From Clostridiaceae bacterium (GTDB lineage Bacteria > Bacillota > Clostridia > Oscillospirales > Acutalibacteraceae), in assembly GCA_016302625.1 (NCBI GenBank), contig JAEDNG010000017.1, forward strand, positions 1 to 10,658: a stretch of DNA of 10,658 nucleotides. The letters are read 5' to 3'. The number at the start of each line of letters is the position of its first letter. Positions within the stretch are counted from its first letter, which is position 1. Under the pieces are notes generated by a model, which saw nothing but the letters and a program-made list of their open reading frames with translations, was not told the origin of the DNA and searched no databases. A program made the position numbers and the translations under genes. Shown here piece by piece: positions 1 to 6,273 of this stretch.

Positions 1-513
1 ATGAACGAAAAAGAATGTCGCGCAATTTACAGAGAGGCTTTTCGCGACCCTGATAAAGAGTTTGAAAACCGCCTGTTTTCGCTTTGCGGTAAATATTGCA
101 GAACTTATCTTTGCGGCGAAAAAACAGCGGCGATGCTTTTAGCCCTCCCTTGTGAAATATTCACCGAACGGGAAAAAATCAAAGCCTTTTATATTTACGC
201 CGCGGCGACAAAAAGAATATACCGCGGCAGCGGTTATATGAGCCGACTTATAGATTCGCTTAAAGACGAGGATATTCCGCTTTTTTTAAAGCCTGCCGAT
301 AGCGGACTTTCCGCCTTTTACGAAAAGCTCGGCTTTAAAGCTTTTAGTGCTTCAACCGGCAAAATTAATATTTGCCGCGCCGTTCCGACCGGCGGGTTTA
401 AGGCGCTTACCCAGACCGAAAAAACACAGGAAAATTTAAAATATACGGCAATGTATTATTACAAAAGATGCTTAGAGCTTGATAATATGTATTTTCCGTA
501 TATTATGGATTAA
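1..513 (+). CDS. GNAT family N-acetyltransferase
   Basis: A 170-residue protein that reads as a small GNAT-fold acetyltransferase, which would move an acetyl group from acetyl-CoA to an unknown amine. The signs are the acetyl-CoA pyrophosphate-binding loop at about residues 72-80 (R-I-Y-R-G-S-G-Y, matching the family pattern R/Q-x-x-G-x-G/A) preceded by a beta strand (FYIYAAAT), and the late motif LSAFYEKLGFKAF at about 103-115, the usual tyrosine plus 'klGF' element. The N-terminal region (AIYREAFRD) also resembles the first helix of GNAT proteins. The ATG is the first base of the window, so an upstream start or a preceding operon partner cannot be excluded. About 100 bases separate its stop from the next start and no terminator hairpin is visible there. 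Substrate unknown; the family call is fairly firm. Confidence 0.75.
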   Translation: MNEKECRAIYREAFRDPDKEFENRLFSLCGKYCRTYLCGEKTAAMLLALPCEIFTEREKIKAFYIYAAATKRIYRGSGYMSRLIDSLKDEDIPLFLKPADSGLSAFYEKLGFKAFSASTGKINICRAVPTGGFKALTQTEKTQENLKYTAMYYYKRCLELDNMYFPYIMD

Positions 514-553
514 AAATAATTATATTTTGCTATGGAAATTTACAAATTATCCA

Positions 554-582
554 TTGAAATTTATTGATGACATTGTTATAAT
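554..582 (+). promoter_or_regulatory. Sigma-A promoter of the desulfoferrodoxin-rubredoxin operon
   Basis: The -35 element TTGAAA lies at 554-559 and the -10 element TATAAT at 577-582, with a 17-bp spacer. This predicts a transcript starting near 589 and a leader of about 33 nucleotides before the ATG at 622. A palindrome overlaps the -10 element and is listed separately. Confidence 0.8.
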
Positions 583-589
583 TATAACA
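574..589. promoter_or_regulatory. Perfect 16-bp palindrome, candidate redox-regulator operator
   Basis: TGTTATAATTATAACA is identical to its own reverse complement and covers the -10 element up to the predicted transcription start, the classic place for a repressor site. The core TTATAATTATAA resembles a Fur/PerR-family box (PerR consensus TTATAATnATTATAA). The wider 18 bp at 573-590 also matches the Rex consensus TTGTTAAnnnnTTAACAA at 11 of 14 defined positions. Which regulator binds cannot be decided from sequence. Confidence 0.55.
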
Positions 590-621
590 TAAATAATTTT
601 TTTGGAACAGGTGAGAAAAAT

Positions 622-1002
622 ATGCGTGAAGTCAAATTTTTTCTTTGTACTCATTGCGGTAATATTGTAGGTCTTATAAATGACGCGGGAGTTCCGCTTA
701 TGTGCTGCGGTCAGAAGATGAAACCTCTCGTTCCGGGAGAAATTGAGGCTTCTGCGGAAAAGCACGTACCGGTAGTCGATATTGACGGCAATACCGTTAA
801 GGTGTCTGTCGGAACCGATGCCCATCCGATGACCGAAGAGCACAGTATTAAATGGGTCTATCTTTTGACAGACAGGGGAGGACACAGAAAGTGCCTTTCG
901 GCAGGCGAGGCGCCCGAGGTTTCTTTTGCCCTGATTGATGAAAAGCCGATTGCCGTGTATGCTTACTGCAATTTACACGGTTTATGGAAAAAAGATATAT
1001 AA
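622..1002 (+). CDS. dfx: Desulfoferrodoxin (2Fe superoxide reductase)
   Basis: A cytoplasmic superoxide reductase of 126 residues, the usual length for the class with two iron centres. It reduces superoxide to hydrogen peroxide without making oxygen, with electrons normally coming from rubredoxin. The N-terminal desulforedoxin-like domain holds the FeCys4 centre: C9, C12, C28 and C29 (C-T-H-C and the paired C-C). The catalytic Fe(His)4Cys centre is complete: H48, H68, H74, H119 and C116 (in Y-C-N-L-H-G). The E46-K47 pair next to H48 matches the conserved Glu-Lys that guides superoxide. The start is supported by a ribosome site (CAGGTGAG, 608-615) six bases upstream. Rubredoxin follows after 16 bases, so the two are very probably co-transcribed. 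All key residues are present. Confidence 0.95.
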   Translation: MREVKFFLCTHCGNIVGLINDAGVPLMCCGQKMKPLVPGEIEASAEKHVPVVDIDGNTVKVSVGTDAHPMTEEHSIKWVYLLTDRGGHRKCLSAGEAPEVSFALIDEKPIAVYAYCNLHGLWKKDI

Positions 1003-1018
1003 GAAAGAGGTAATCAAA

Positions 1019-1174
1019 ATGAAATATGTATGCGAATTATGCGGCTGGGTCTATGACGAGGAGTTAGGCGATCCCGATAACGGAATTGCTCCCGGAACAA
1101 AATTCGAGGATCTTCCCGAGGATTTTGAATGTCCGCTGTGCGGCGCCGGCAAGGATCAGTTTTCAAAAGAGTAA
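1019..1174 (+). CDS. Rubredoxin
   Basis: A stand-alone 51-residue rubredoxin, a small FeCys4 electron carrier. The iron ligands are C5, C8, C38 and C41 in the usual CxxCG and CPLCG knuckles, with 29 residues between the two pairs as in classical rubredoxins. The aromatic core (Y3, W10, Y12, F29, F36, F48) is present and the protein is highly acidic. The start chosen is the ATG at 1019, preceded by AAAGAGG at 1004-1010; an in-frame upstream start at 935 would lie inside the desulfoferrodoxin gene and lacks a ribosome site. By position it is the likely electron donor to the superoxide reductase directly upstream, and it could also feed the flavodiiron protein downstream. A terminator follows its stop within 8 bases. 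Confidence 0.95.
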   Translation: MKYVCELCGWVYDEELGDPDNGIAPGTKFEDLPEDFECPLCGAGKDQFSKE

Positions 1175-1181
1175 GTTTTTT

Positions 1182-1215
1182 TCAAAGCCTCGTATTTAAA
1201 GGGGCTTTGATTTTT
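1182..1215 (+). terminator. Intrinsic terminator after rubredoxin
   Basis: A stem formed by TCAAAGCCTC (1182-1191) and GGGGCTTTGA (1201-1210), ten pairs including one G-T wobble, with a 9-base loop and a run of five T at 1211-1215. It sits between rubredoxin and the flavodiiron gene. I find no convincing promoter in the 55 bases that remain before the next start, so it may be a partial terminator that lowers, rather than stops, downstream transcription. Confidence 0.75.
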
Positions 1216-1270
1216 ATGTCGTCGGATTATCGGCAAAAAATACCGCTTTCGGCGGGGAAAGAGGAAATAT

Positions 1271-3064
1271 ATGGAGATTACAAAAGACATTCGCTATGTC
1301 GGTGTAGACGATCATGAAATCGACCTTTTTGAGGGACAGTATACTGTTCCGAACGGCATGGCGTACAACTCATACGTTATAATTGACGAAAAAATTGCGG
1401 TTATGGACACGGTGGACGCGAGATTTACCCACCGCTGGCTTGATAACATCGAAAACGCACTGGGCGGCAGAAAACCCGATTATCTTATCGTTCAGCATAT
1501 GGAGCCGGATCATTCCGCAAATATTTTGAACTTTATGAAAGCGTACCCGAACGCGGTAATTGTATCCTCTGCAAAGGCGTTTACCATGATGCAGAACTTT
1601 TTCGGCACCGATTTTTCGGACGGAAGAATTGTAGTAGGCGAGGGAGATACCCTGTCGCTCGGCGCTCATACTCTTACCTTTGTTACCGCTCCGATGGTGC
1701 ACTGGCCGGAGGTTATCGTTACTTATGACAGCCACGATAAGGTGTTGTTTTCCGCCGACGGTTTCGGCAAATTCGGCGCGCTTGATACAGAAGAGGACTG
1801 GGCATGCGAGGCACGCCGCTATTATATCGGAATTGTCGGAAAATACGGCGCGCAGGTGCAGGCTCTGCTTAAAAAAGCCGCGGGGCTCCAAATTGAAAAG
1901 ATATGCCCTCTGCACGGACCTGTGCTTAGCGAAAATCTCGGATATTATATAAATCTATATAACACATGGTCCTCCTACGGCGTTGAAAGTGACGGCATCA
2001 TGATAGCCTACACCTCGGTTTACGGCAATACCAAAAAGGCGGTCGAGCTGCTTGCGGAAAAGCTCAGGGAAAAAGGCTGTCCGAAAGTAGTTGTCAACGA
2101 CCTTGCGCGCTGTGATATGGCGGAGGCTGTAGAGGACGCGTTCCGTTACGGCAGGATAGTGCTTGCAACCACCACTTACAACGCGGATATTTTCCCGTTT
2201 ATGCGCGAGTTTATAGAGCACCTGACCGAGAGGAATTTTCAGAACCGCACCGTTGCCTTTATTGAAAACGGGAGCTGGGCGCCGCTTGCTTCAAAGGTCA
2301 TGAAGGGCATGCTTGAAAACTGCAAGAACCTTACCTTTGCCGATACTACGGTTAAAATCAAATCAGCGCTTAGCACTGAAAGCAAGGAGCAGCTTGAGGC
2401 GCTGGCAAACGAGCTTTGTCAGGATTATCTGGCTCAAAGCGATAAAACAGCAAACAAAAATGACTTGACCGCCCTTTTCAATATCGGCTACGGACTGTAT
2501 GTTGTCACCTCTAACGACGGCAAAAAGGATAACGGACTGATTGTCAATACCGTAACGCAGGTTACAAACACACCAAACCGCATTGCCGTGACCATTAATA
2601 AGGATAATTATTCTCATCATGTTATAAAGCAAACGGGAGTTATGAACGTAAACTGCCTGTCGGTTGACGCGCCGTTCAGTGTGTTTGAAACCTTCGGTTT
2701 CCAAAGCGGAAGAACAGTCGATAAATTCGCCGACTGTGAGCCGCTTCGCAGCGATAACGGTCTTGCTTTTCTGCCGCGTTATATAAATTCCTTTATGTCG
2801 CTTAAGGTTGAGCAGTATGTCGACCTTGACACCCACGGAATGTTTATCTGCTCGGTAACAGAGGCGAGGGTGCTCTCCGACCGCGAAACCATGACCTATA
2901 CTTATTATCAGAACAATGTCAAACCCAAACCGAAAACAGAGGGCAAAAAAGGCTTTGTCTGCAAGGTGTGCGGCTGGATTTACGAGGGCGACGAGCTGCC
3001 CGACGATATTGTTTGCCCGCTTTGCAAGCACGGCGCGGCGGATTTTGAGGAAATCAAGGACTGA
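1271..3064 (+). CDS. Multidomain flavodiiron protein (diiron core, flavodoxin, flavin reductase-like, rubredoxin)
   Basis: A 597-residue cytoplasmic oxygen and/or nitric oxide reductase. Domains in order: a metallo-beta-lactamase-fold diiron domain (about 1-240) with ligands H76, E78, D80, H81 (H-M-E-P-D-H), H144, D163 and H215, all in expected places; a flavodoxin domain (about 243-390) with FMN phosphate loop TSVYGNT at 248-254; a flavin reductase-like domain (about 398-545), recognised by the NGLIVNTVTQVTNTP and IAVTINKDNYSHH blocks; a basic linker (KPKPKTEGKK); and a C-terminal rubredoxin (about 561-597) with C564, C567, C582 and C585. Only 14 residues separate the two cysteine pairs, the short-spaced type found in rubrerythrins. 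The core reduces O2 to water or NO to N2O; which is preferred cannot be read from sequence. Start ATG is supported by AAAGAGGA at 1258-1265. It follows a superoxide reductase-rubredoxin pair, which fits oxygen defence in an anaerobe. Confidence 0.93.
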   Translation: MEITKDIRYVGVDDHEIDLFEGQYTVPNGMAYNSYVIIDEKIAVMDTVDARFTHRWLDNIENALGGRKPDYLIVQHMEPDHSANILNFMKAYPNAVIVSSAKAFTMMQNFFGTDFSDGRIVVGEGDTLSLGAHTLTFVTAPMVHWPEVIVTYDSHDKVLFSADGFGKFGALDTEEDWACEARRYYIGIVGKYGAQVQALLKKAAGLQIEKICPLHGPVLSENLGYYINLYNTWSSYGVESDGIMIAYTSVYGNTKKAVELLAEKLREKGCPKVVVNDLARCDMAEAVEDAFRYGRIVLATTTYNADIFPFMREFIEHLTERNFQNRTVAFIENGSWAPLASKVMKGMLENCKNLTFADTTVKIKSALSTESKEQLEALANELCQDYLAQSDKTANKNDLTALFNIGYGLYVVTSNDGKKDNGLIVNTVTQVTNTPNRIAVTINKDNYSHHVIKQTGVMNVNCLSVDAPFSVFETFGFQSGRTVDKFADCEPLRSDNGLAFLPRYINSFMSLKVEQYVDLDTHGMFICSVTEARVLSDRETMTYTYYQNNVKPKPKTEGKKGFVCKVCGWIYEGDELPDDIVCPLCKHGAADFEEIKD

Positions 3065-3082
3065 ATTTTCTCAAATATTCTT

Positions 3083-3126
3083 AAAAAAACGGGGATGTCA
3101 CATATGTTGCGACACCCCGTTTTTTT
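3083..3126. terminator. Bidirectional terminator between convergent operons
   Basis: A-rich 3083-3089, then stem ACGGGG-A-TGTC (3089-3099) pairing with GACA-CCCCGT (3111-3120) with one bulged A, followed by T at 3121-3126. Read on either strand it gives a GC-rich hairpin followed by a T run, so it can stop both the flavodiiron transcript from the left and the ABC exporter transcript from the right. Confidence 0.85.
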
Positions 3127-3130
3127 GATA

Positions 3131-4312
3131 TTATTTATTGAAAATAATTTTCTCGCTGTTAAACATTTTTGAAAGTATAAACGCGCCTAAACCGGCGTAA
3201 ACAACGTTTGATATCACCGCCGCGGCAATAAATGTCGGAACAATGTCAAACGAGAATATGCCGACCATGCACTGAACCGAGTTGTAAATCGGAATAAGGT
3301 AGAAAACAATGTCGGTTTTAGCGCCGCTGCCGAACATTGCGGTAACGCCTAAAAGCATAACCACAATCATCAAAGGAGAAACATAGCTTTGTGCCTCCTT
3401 AATTGTCTTAGCAAAGGCGGAAATGATTGAAATAAGGGTTATCAGCAGTAAAACAGTCGAGAGTATAACCACCGCAAGACATGCGTAATCCTTTACACCG
3501 TAAACATTCCCGATCAGTCCGTTTGCTTCTCCGCCCATAAGCTTAGGCAAGGACAAAATTGTGCCTAATGTGCTTGAAACTCCGCTTAAAAGGGCTATTA
3601 CCGAGAGCGCGAGTATTTTACCCAACGCAATATGTCCGCGTTTTACAGGGGTTATAAGCATTGTCGCAATCGTGCCGCGCTCCTTTTCTCCCGCTATTGA
3701 TTCGGGAGCTACCGCCATACAGCCGCTGAACATGAAAATAAGCAAAAGCATCGGCAGCATTGAGGAAAATATCATTCCGGTTATATCCTCGTCGCTTGCA
3801 AGATCGTACTTTTTGTCGGTGTTGTTTATATCAAACTTATTTGTCATTGCGGATTCATAGCCGTCAAGCAATGCCGTTACAACATCATAACCGGTTTGGG
3901 AATCGGTGCTGCTTGAATTATAATATATTTCTATATTAGGAGCCGCCTTGCCGTCTGCGGCGGAATACTCAGCGACAGCCGTTTCAAAATCAGACGGAAA
4001 CACTATGCACAAATCGGTTTTACTGTCCTTTATTTCCTGCTTGACGCTGTCGATTTGTTCCTCTTTACACTCGACAATTTCAAGATTTGCCGCTTCAAAC
4101 AGGGGAGACAGTTCTTCGGGCATATTAACAACCGAAACAGACGGCTTATATTCCTCGTCGGTCGTAAAATTATTCATAATTGCGTCACCCATAAAGGTGT
4201 ATAACACATAAATCATGATTCCCGGCAGGAAAATAGTGGTTATAACCATTCGCTTGTCGCCGAAGAAACGCGCAAGCTCTTTTTTCATTATTGTAAATAC
4301 TGAATTTTTCAT
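3131..4312 (-). CDS. ABC-2 type exporter permease, NatB-like
   Basis: The 393-residue membrane subunit of an ABC exporter. The N-terminus is a short cytoplasmic segment (KKELARFFGDKR), then a membrane helix at about 21-41, a hydrophilic extracytoplasmic domain at about 42-178, and a cluster of about six helices (roughly 181-202, 229-255, 276-300, 312-328, 335-355, 361-383). The motif PESIAGEKERGTIATMLITPVKRG at about 203-226, starting after the second helix, is the hallmark of NatB-type ABC-2 permeases. NatAB of Bacillus subtilis extrudes sodium; many relatives have other or unknown substrates, so the name gives the family only. Its ATG overlaps the stop of the upstream ATPase in an ATGA (4309-4312), indicating coupled translation of a two-gene exporter. 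A bidirectional terminator ends the transcript. Confidence 0.85.
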   Translation of the reverse strand: MKNSVFTIMKKELARFFGDKRMVITTIFLPGIMIYVLYTFMGDAIMNNFTTDEEYKPSVSVVNMPEELSPLFEAANLEIVECKEEQIDSVKQEIKDSKTDLCIVFPSDFETAVAEYSAADGKAAPNIEIYYNSSSTDSQTGYDVVTALLDGYESAMTNKFDINNTDKKYDLASDEDITGMIFSSMLPMLLLIFMFSGCMAVAPESIAGEKERGTIATMLITPVKRGHIALGKILALSVIALLSGVSSTLGTILSLPKLMGGEANGLIGNVYGVKDYACLAVVILSTVLLLITLISIISAFAKTIKEAQSYVSPLMIVVMLLGVTAMFGSGAKTDIVFYLIPIYNSVQCMVGIFSFDIVPTFIAAAVISNVVYAGLGAFILSKMFNSEKIIFNK

Positions 4313-5085
4313 ACTTCTTCACCTACCGCCGCGGAATAGATTTCAAAAAATCTGTCCTCTAAGGACTTGCCGTCCTTCACTGCTTCTAAAGTATCACAAA
4401 GGTTCATTTTGCCGTTTATTATAATGCCGACGCGGTCGCAGATTTTTTCAACCAGACTGAAAATATGGGTGGAAACGATTATTGTCTTGCCCTCTGCCTT
4501 TAAGTCGAGCAAAAAGTCGGTTACCACCTTCGCGGTTATAACGTCGAGACCGTTTGTCGGCTCGTCGAATATGATAATAGACGGGTCGTGCACCAGTGAT
4601 ATTGCAAGCGAGGTCTTTTGCTTCATACCGGTGGAAAGGTTCGCAATTTTAACCTCTGCAAAGCGGTCTATGCCGAAAATGCCGAAAAGCTTTTGCTTGC
4701 GCTTATCTCTTACATCGTCGGGAATTCCGTGAAGCTCGGAAAAGAAATCGAACAAATAATTCGGGGTAAAAAATTCCTCCAATTTAAGCTCGCTCGTTAA
4801 AAAACCGATTTTAGCTCTTACTGTTTCCGGCTCTTTAACAATGCTGTGCCCGTCGATAAGCGCGTCGCCGCTGTCAGGCTTGATAAGCGTTGCAAGCATT
4901 CTGAGCGTAGTCGTTTTACCCGCGCCGTTCGGCCCTAAAAGTCCGAAAATTTCCCCCTCATAGGCAGAAAAAGAGATTTTATTTGCCGCCACCTTAATGC
5001 TCTGGTTGGTTTTTTCAAGCTGCTGCTGTTTTTTTGACAGCCTGAAAGATTTGGTAAGTCCTTGAGCTTTTAAAAGTTCTTTCAA
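4309..5085 (-). CDS. ABC exporter ATP-binding protein, NatA-like
   Basis: The nucleotide-binding subunit that powers the adjacent permease. With the start chosen here it has 258 residues: Walker A GPNGAGKTT (about 51-59), signature LSTGMKQK (about 150-157), Walker B IIIFDEP (about 170-176), D-loop NGLDV and switch histidine in VSTH (about 207). The segment IGFLTSELKLEEFFTPNYLF is typical of the NatA group, which lacks a clear Q-loop glutamine at that point. A lysine/glutamine-rich insert (SKKQQQLEKTNQS) sits between the first two strands. A GTG at 5094 would add three residues but lies on top of the GAGGGAG ribosome site (5094-5100); the in-frame TTG at 5085 is 8 bases from that site, so I prefer it. 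No promoter of its own is evident after the rplL terminator. Confidence 0.85.
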   Translation of the reverse strand: MKELLKAQGLTKSFRLSKKQQQLEKTNQSIKVAANKISFSAYEGEIFGLLGPNGAGKTTTLRMLATLIKPDSGDALIDGHSIVKEPETVRAKIGFLTSELKLEEFFTPNYLFDFFSELHGIPDDVRDKRKQKLFGIFGIDRFAEVKIANLSTGMKQKTSLAISLVHDPSIIIFDEPTNGLDVITAKVVTDFLLDLKAEGKTIIVSTHIFSLVEKICDRVGIIINGKMNLCDTLEAVKDGKSLEDRFFEIYSAAVGEEV

Positions 5086-5112
5086 GACATACACTCCCTC
5101 TTATGTATCGTT

Positions 5113-5147
5113 AAAAAAAGGCTGTCTTAAACTCAAGACAGCCTTTT
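5113..5147 (-). terminator. Intrinsic terminator of the rplJ-rplL operon
   Basis: On the minus strand GGCTGTCTT (5143-5135) pairs perfectly with AAGACAGCC (5128-5120) around a 6-base loop, followed by a run of seven T (5119-5113). It starts 14 bases after the rplL stop. Flanking A and T bases extend the stem, so it could also act on the plus strand, where nothing is transcribed toward it. Confidence 0.88.
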
Positions 5148-5160
5148 AAAAATCAATTAA

Positions 5161-5538
5161 TTAAGCAAGCTCAACAGTAGCGCCGACTTCGGCAAGCTTA
5201 GCCTTCATAGCTTCAGCGTCTTCCTTAGCAACAGCCTCTTTGAGGGTCTTCGGAGCGCCGTCTACGATAGCCTTTGCTTCTGCAAGACCGAGACCGGTAA
5301 TTTCGCGAACAACCTTAATAACCTTAATCTTCTCAGCGCCGACCTCTTTAAGAACAACGTCGAATTCGGTTTTTTCTTCAACTGCTGCCGCACCGCCTGC
5401 TGCCGGAGCCGCAACTGCAACTGCTGCCGCAGCGGATACGCCGAATTCCTCTTCTACTGCTTTAACGAGCTCGGAAAGCTCAAGAACCGTAAGAGTTTTT
5501 AACTCTTCAATCATAGCTGTGATTTTCTCAGATGCCAT
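5161..5538 (-). CDS. rplL: Ribosomal protein bL12 (L7/L12)
   Basis: The 125-residue stalk protein of the large ribosomal subunit, which recruits and stimulates translation GTPases. The N-terminal dimerisation and L10-binding helices (about 1-33) are followed by an alanine-rich flexible hinge (about 35-52) and the compact C-terminal domain, with the conserved factor-binding run [27 protein letters not shown] at about 70-96. Length and every segment match the family. A ribosome site GGAGG at 5547-5551 precedes the ATG. It follows rplJ by 39 bases in the same transcript, and its gene ends just before an intrinsic terminator. L12 forms a complex with L10 that is the expected repressor of this operon. 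Confidence 0.98.
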   Translation of the reverse strand: MASEKITAMIEELKTLTVLELSELVKAVEEEFGVSAAAAVAVAAPAAGGAAAVEEKTEFDVVLKEVGAEKIKVIKVVREITGLGLAEAKAIVDGAPKTLKEAVAKEDAEAMKAKLAEVGATVELA

Positions 5539-5577
5539 TTTTTATTCCTCCATAGTTATATTTAATATTTTAATTAA

Positions 5578-6087
5578 TTATTCCGCGTCTGCGGAGCCGT
5601 CTTTATCGACGATAGCCTGTACTGCGCGCGCAAAGGCAGCGATAGGAGCCTGGAAGGCGCTGCACACGGTCGCAAGAAGAACCTCCTTGCTCGGAAGCTT
5701 TGCGAGAGACTCGATAGTAGCAACATCGGCTACCTGACCGTCCAAGAAACCGGACTTAACCTTAAAGTTATCGTGGCCCTCGGCAAATTTGCAGAGAATT
5801 CTCGCCGCAGCGGTGTAATCCTCTTTTGAAAGCGCGATTGCGGTCGTTCCCTCAAGAACGGACTTCATGCCCTCAACAGAGGTGCCCTCGATAGCGCGGC
5901 CGAGTATTGTGTTTTTAACAACGAAGTATTCAACCCCGTTCTCACGAAGCTCTTTACGAAGCGCCGTATCGTCGGCAACCGTAATTCCCTTGTAATCAAC
6001 GATTACGCCTGTGACAGCACCCGAAATCTTTTCTGCAAGCTCAGCTACCTGCTGCTGTTTTTTCTCTAAAACTGAAGCGTTCGGCAT
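5578..6087 (-). CDS. rplJ: Ribosomal protein uL10
   Basis: The 169-residue stalk base protein, which binds 23S rRNA and carries L12 dimers on its C-terminal helix. The N-terminal rRNA-binding domain shows the typical opening LEKKQQQVAELAEKISGAVTGVIVDYKGITVADDTALRKELRENGVEYFVVKNT, in pieces across residues 7-60, and the C-terminal L12-binding helix is AAFARAVQAIVDKDGS near 155-166. Length is normal. The ATG is preceded by a strong GGAGGTGA (6095-6102). The gene lies behind an L10 leader, so the protein, as L10(L12)n, probably represses its own operon by binding the leader RNA. The usual partners rplK and rplA are not adjacent here. Confidence 0.98.
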   Translation of the reverse strand: MPNASVLEKKQQQVAELAEKISGAVTGVIVDYKGITVADDTALRKELRENGVEYFVVKNTILGRAIEGTSVEGMKSVLEGTTAIALSKEDYTAAARILCKFAEGHDNFKVKSGFLDGQVADVATIESLAKLPSKEVLLATVCSAFQAPIAAFARAVQAIVDKDGSADAE

Positions 6088-6230
6088 TTAATTTTCACCT
6101 CCGAAAAGCATAAATAAAGCCCGTCCAAAGACATAGGACGGGCATAAATAAACAAAGTTACTTAAGCGCGCACCTCGGCAGGCGGTTTACTTACGACCCT
6201 TGCGGTCACCTGCGGTCTTTGGATTGCAAC
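6087..6230 (-). ncRNA. L10 leader RNA, autoregulatory attenuator of rplJ-rplL
   Basis: The predicted transcript leader of about 140 nucleotides has the features of the Firmicutes L10 leader. GCAGGTG (6213-6207) pairs with CGCCTGC (6184-6178) with one G-U wobble, enclosing a small hairpin GACC/GGTC (6207-6204 with 6198-6195); the conserved-looking string CTGCCGAGGTG follows. Further on, GCCCGTCC (6143-6136) pairs with GGACGGGC (6126-6119) around a 9-base loop, then a broken U run, forming a terminator-like hairpin. The segment TCCAAAGAC (6223-6215) is perfectly complementary to GTCTTTGGA (6132-6124), which covers the loop and 3' arm of that hairpin, so it could act as an antiterminator. Transcription attenuation by L10(L12)4 is known for B. 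subtilis rplJL; the same logic here is inference. Confidence 0.8.
6119..6143 (-). terminator. Leader terminator hairpin upstream of rplJ
   Basis: An 8-bp perfect GC-rich stem (6136-6143 with 6119-6126) with a 9-base loop, followed by TTTATTTATG on the minus strand. The U run is interrupted, so it is probably a conditional rather than a constitutive stop. It is the terminator half of the L10 leader attenuator. Confidence 0.6.
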
Positions 6231-6236
6231 ATTAAG

Positions 6237-6265
6237 ATTATAATGCAAGCATATGCATTTGTCAA
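6237..6265 (-). promoter_or_regulatory. Consensus sigma-A promoter of rplJ-rplL
   Basis: On the minus strand the -35 element is TTGACA (6265-6260) and the -10 element TATAAT (6242-6237), with a 17-bp spacer. Both hexamers are perfect matches to consensus, as expected for a strong ribosomal protein promoter. Transcription should start near 6230. The -35 element lies only 8 bases beyond the stop codon of the upstream antiporter gene. Confidence 0.93.
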
Positions 6266-6273
6266 GCATTTTT

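Noticed and set aside
534..564. Repeated GAAATTTA strings upstream of dfx, possible operator or repeat array
   Set aside because: Only two A/T-rich copies 21 bp apart; chance similarity in an A/T-rich promoter is likely, and there is no CRISPR-like regularity.
547..885. A 112-codon minus-strand open frame overlapping the dfx promoter and gene
   Set aside because: It is antisense to a certain desulfoferrodoxin gene and would end inside its promoter region; no family features.
935..1018. A longer rubredoxin starting at the upstream in-frame ATG
   Set aside because: The extension lies inside the dfx reading region, lacks a ribosome site and does not resemble rubredoxin; the ATG at 1019 has a good site and gives the standard length.
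2363..3031. A 222-codon open frame on the minus strand inside the flavodiiron gene
   Set aside because: It lies wholly antisense to a gene with complete domain motifs, has no ribosome site or recognisable domain, and its composition is what the opposite strand of a coding region gives.
5386..5440. Repetitive GC-rich stretch resembling a short tandem repeat
   Set aside because: It encodes the normal alanine-rich hinge of ribosomal protein L12.
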